From Acidobacteriaceae bacterium (lineage in GTDB: Bacteria > Acidobacteriota > Terriglobia > Terriglobales > Acidobacteriaceae): a DNA stretch of 6,176 nucleotides. Shown here piece by piece: positions 5,350 to 6,176 of the stretch. How positions within the stretch are numbered: the stretch's first letter is position 1; each line of letters begins with the position of its first letter. The notes under the pieces are model-generated. The model was given only the letters and a program-made list of their open reading frames with translations, did not search any database and was not told the DNA's origin. The position numbers and the translations under genes were made by a program. The DNA lies in the NCBI GenBank assembly GCA_003132825.1, contig PKYX01000112.1:1-6176 (forward strand), in the 5' to 3' direction.

Positions 5350-5562
5350 CTACGTCTTTTCGGGAGCTTTTCTTGCGGTCGGAGCAGCGCTTTGGCCGGC
5401 ATCCAGAGGCTTGCAGGGATGTGAGTTGAACTGTTCCTGAATCGCAGACTGCGCGTTGCCCATGTTGGGGTCGCCCGAGAACTGCGTGTCGCAGCCTTCG
5501 CAGATTCCGAGCACCGGAACATTTCTCACCCGCTTCACGATCCGCAACTTGCGCTTTGGCAT
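5350..5562 (-). CDS. Small conserved-looking protein with CxxC...HxC pattern, possible zinc-binding
   Basis: 70-aa protein of unknown function. The basic N-terminus (MPKRKLRIVKRVRNVP) leads into VLGICEGCDTQF, with C21 and C24 as a CxxC knuckle. H48 and C50 follow in SHPCKPLDAG, giving a C-x2-C...H-x-C set that could bind one zinc or another metal. The tail (56-70) is Ala/Pro/Lys-rich and probably disordered. The start is supported by GGGAGA on the minus strand (5571-5576), 8 nt before the ATG at 5560-5562. Small proteins with a PVLGxC-x2-C opening occur in Acidobacteria, to my recollection, but I cannot name a family. It is divergent from the Ser/Thr kinase and 255 nt upstream of the lipid kinase. 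A real gene is likely because of the good Shine-Dalgarno and the motif spacing; the function is open. Confidence 0.7.
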   Translation of the reverse strand: MPKRKLRIVKRVRNVPVLGICEGCDTQFSGDPNMGNAQSAIQEQFNSHPCKPLDAGQSAAPTARKAPEKT

Positions 5563-5616
5563 GCGTCAAGTCTCCCACAACCCCGGGCCATATGCATAGG
5601 CCCGCAGATTTCAAAC

Positions 5617-5628
5617 GCACGACCGTGC
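5617..5628. promoter_or_regulatory. Compact palindrome, candidate operator
   Basis: GCACG and CGTGC are perfect inverted copies separated by AC, 55 nt upstream of the small CxxC gene's start and 157 nt upstream of the kinase start. Its size fits a dimeric regulator site, but no regulator is known and a 10-bp match may be chance in GC-rich DNA. Confidence 0.3.
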
Positions 5629-5744
5629 AAATCGGGTAGTGTCTGAAATGTGCGTTGCTGGAAAACTGCGACCGCTGGTTGCCCAGCGTTACGCAGCCGT
5701 ATCGTCAAGGCAGCAGCTTGACCTCACCCCACCCCCGCACTTCG

Positions 5745-5773
5745 TTGACTTGTCATGGCAATCTCCCTACCAT
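5745..5773 (+). promoter_or_regulatory. Candidate sigma70-type promoter for the Ser/Thr kinase
   Basis: TTGACT at 5745-5750 (five of six matches to TTGACA) and TACCAT at 5768-5773 (four of six to TATAAT) are separated by the ideal 17 nt. Transcription would start near 5779-5781, only 4-6 nt before the ATG at 5785. This fits the absence of any Shine-Dalgarno and implies a nearly leaderless mRNA. Confidence 0.45.
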
Positions 5774-5784
5774 GACCCAACTGC

Positions 5785-6176
5785 ATGATTGGCCAGATGA
5801 TCGCGCGCTATCGGATTGTGGAAAAGCTTGGCGGGGGCGGGATGGGCGTCGTCTACAAGGCCGAGGACACCGAACTCGGCCGATTCGTGGCGCTGAAGTT
5901 CCTGCCGGATGACCTGGCGCGGGATCCGCAGGCCCTCGAGCGCTTCCGGCGGGAGGCGCGAGCCGCCTCGGCCTTGAACCATCCCAACATCTGCACCATC
6001 TACGAAATTGGCAAGAGCGCCGACCGCTCCTACATTGCCATGGAGTTTCTGGATGGGGTGACGCTCAAGCACCGGATCGCGGGGAGGCCGAGCGATACGG
6101 AAACGCTGCTTTCGCTGGCCATCGAAATAGCGGACGCGCTCGAGGGCGCGCACGCCAAGGGCATCGTTCATCGCGA
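5785..6176 (+). CDS. Serine/threonine protein kinase (Hanks type), N-terminal part (3' end outside window)
   Basis: Partial kinase domain, 130 complete codons, running off the right edge with no stop. It begins [14 protein letters not shown]. The glycine-rich loop is [14 protein letters not shown] (15-28), the ATP-anchoring lysine is K38 in VALKFL, and the helix-C glutamate is E57 in [18 protein letters not shown]. The hinge is AMEFLDG, and the catalytic loop starts with GIVHR; the D codon of HRD is cut after two bases. The N-lobe is complete and looks active. An in-frame TGA at 5773-5775 limits the start to the ATG at 5785 or 5797; 5785 gives the usual MIGQ N-terminus. There is no Shine-Dalgarno. 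Acidobacterial proteins of this type often continue after the kinase domain with a membrane helix and TPR, WD40/TolB-like or other sensor repeats, but that part is not in the window. It phosphorylates Ser/Thr on unknown target proteins. A different frame over 5655-5912 is a shadow of this gene. Confidence 0.95.
   Translation, partial: MIGQMIARYRIVEKLGGGGMGVVYKAEDTELGRFVALKFLPDDLARDPQALERFRREARAASALNHPNICTIYEIGKSADRSYIAMEFLDGVTLKHRIAGRPSDTETLLSLAIEIADALEGAHAKGIVHR

Larger units (their letters stand above)
5563..5784. other. 222-nt divergent intergenic region with inverted repeats
   Basis: It separates the minus-strand small CxxC gene from the plus-strand Ser/Thr kinase, so it must hold promoters for both. 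It contains CGGGCC/GGCCCG around a 9-nt AT-rich centre (5584-5604) and a compact palindrome GCACG-AC-CGTGC (5617-5628). It also has a pair of complementary words, ATTTCA-AACGCAC at 5608-5620 and TGAAAT-GTGCGTT at 5644-5656. A weak minus-strand promoter-like pair, TTGAAA (5609-5614) and TATGGC (5587-5592) with a 16-nt spacer, overlaps the first palindrome. No RNA gene was recognised. Confidence 0.6.

Noticed and set aside
4889..5620. 243-codon minus-strand open frame
   Set aside because: It overlaps the start of the lipid kinase and all of the small CxxC gene in another frame; its composition is Arg/Ser/Ala-rich with no motif.
5655..5912. 85-codon + strand frame starting upstream of the kinase
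   Set aside because: Its translation lacks motifs, while the frame starting at 5785 gives a textbook kinase N-lobe over the same bases.

Overview
The window is GC-rich, gene-dense bacterial DNA, most likely from an Acidobacteriota (Terriglobia-like) genome. The main clue is the serine/threonine kinase at the right edge. Its opening ([28 protein letters not shown], split here as [14 protein letters not shown] then [14 protein letters not shown]) and its stretch ending in [11 protein letters not shown] have the wording typical of the large kinase families of that phylum. The DUF4388 response regulator, the VTT-domain protein with a PPPTPFK segment and the DUF6580 protein fit the same assignment. 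This is recognition from memory, not a database result.

Left block, + strand (1-2277): the 3' end of moaC, a receiver-DUF4388 response regulator, and a mogA/moaB-type molybdopterin adenylyltransferase, packed with a 9-nt gap and a 20-nt overlap. These look like one transcript in which a signalling gene sits between two molybdenum cofactor (Moco) genes. A polytopic VTT/DedA-like membrane protein follows 56 nt later, probably from a TTG start.

Middle block, - strand (2329-5562), read right to left: a small protein with a CxxC...HxC pattern, a diacylglycerol/YegS-type lipid kinase, a YdjM-like membrane-bound metal-dependent hydrolase starting with TTG, and a DUF6580 membrane protein with a near-perfect Shine-Dalgarno. 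Gaps of 92-255 nt separate these four, so they are co-directional but not a tight operon. The gaps hold short tandem repeats (13 bp x2 and 12 bp x2) and several GC-rich hairpins. The two blocks converge at 2278-2328.

Right edge, + strand (5785-6176): the N-terminal part of a Ser/Thr protein kinase, cut by the window in the HRD motif. It is divergent from the small CxxC protein across a 222-nt intergenic region. That region has a reasonable sigma70-type promoter placed so close to the start codon that the mRNA would be almost leaderless.

Functionally the window combines Moco synthesis (MoaC makes cyclic pyranopterin monophosphate; MogA adenylylates molybdopterin), phospho-signalling, and a loose group of membrane or lipid proteins. 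I see no tRNA, rRNA, CRISPR array, insertion sequence or phage gene. I do not see a clear undescribed multi-gene system. The points most worth a second look are the regulator inside the Moco operon with a possibly start-masking hairpin, the small CxxC protein, and the near-leaderless kinase promoter.
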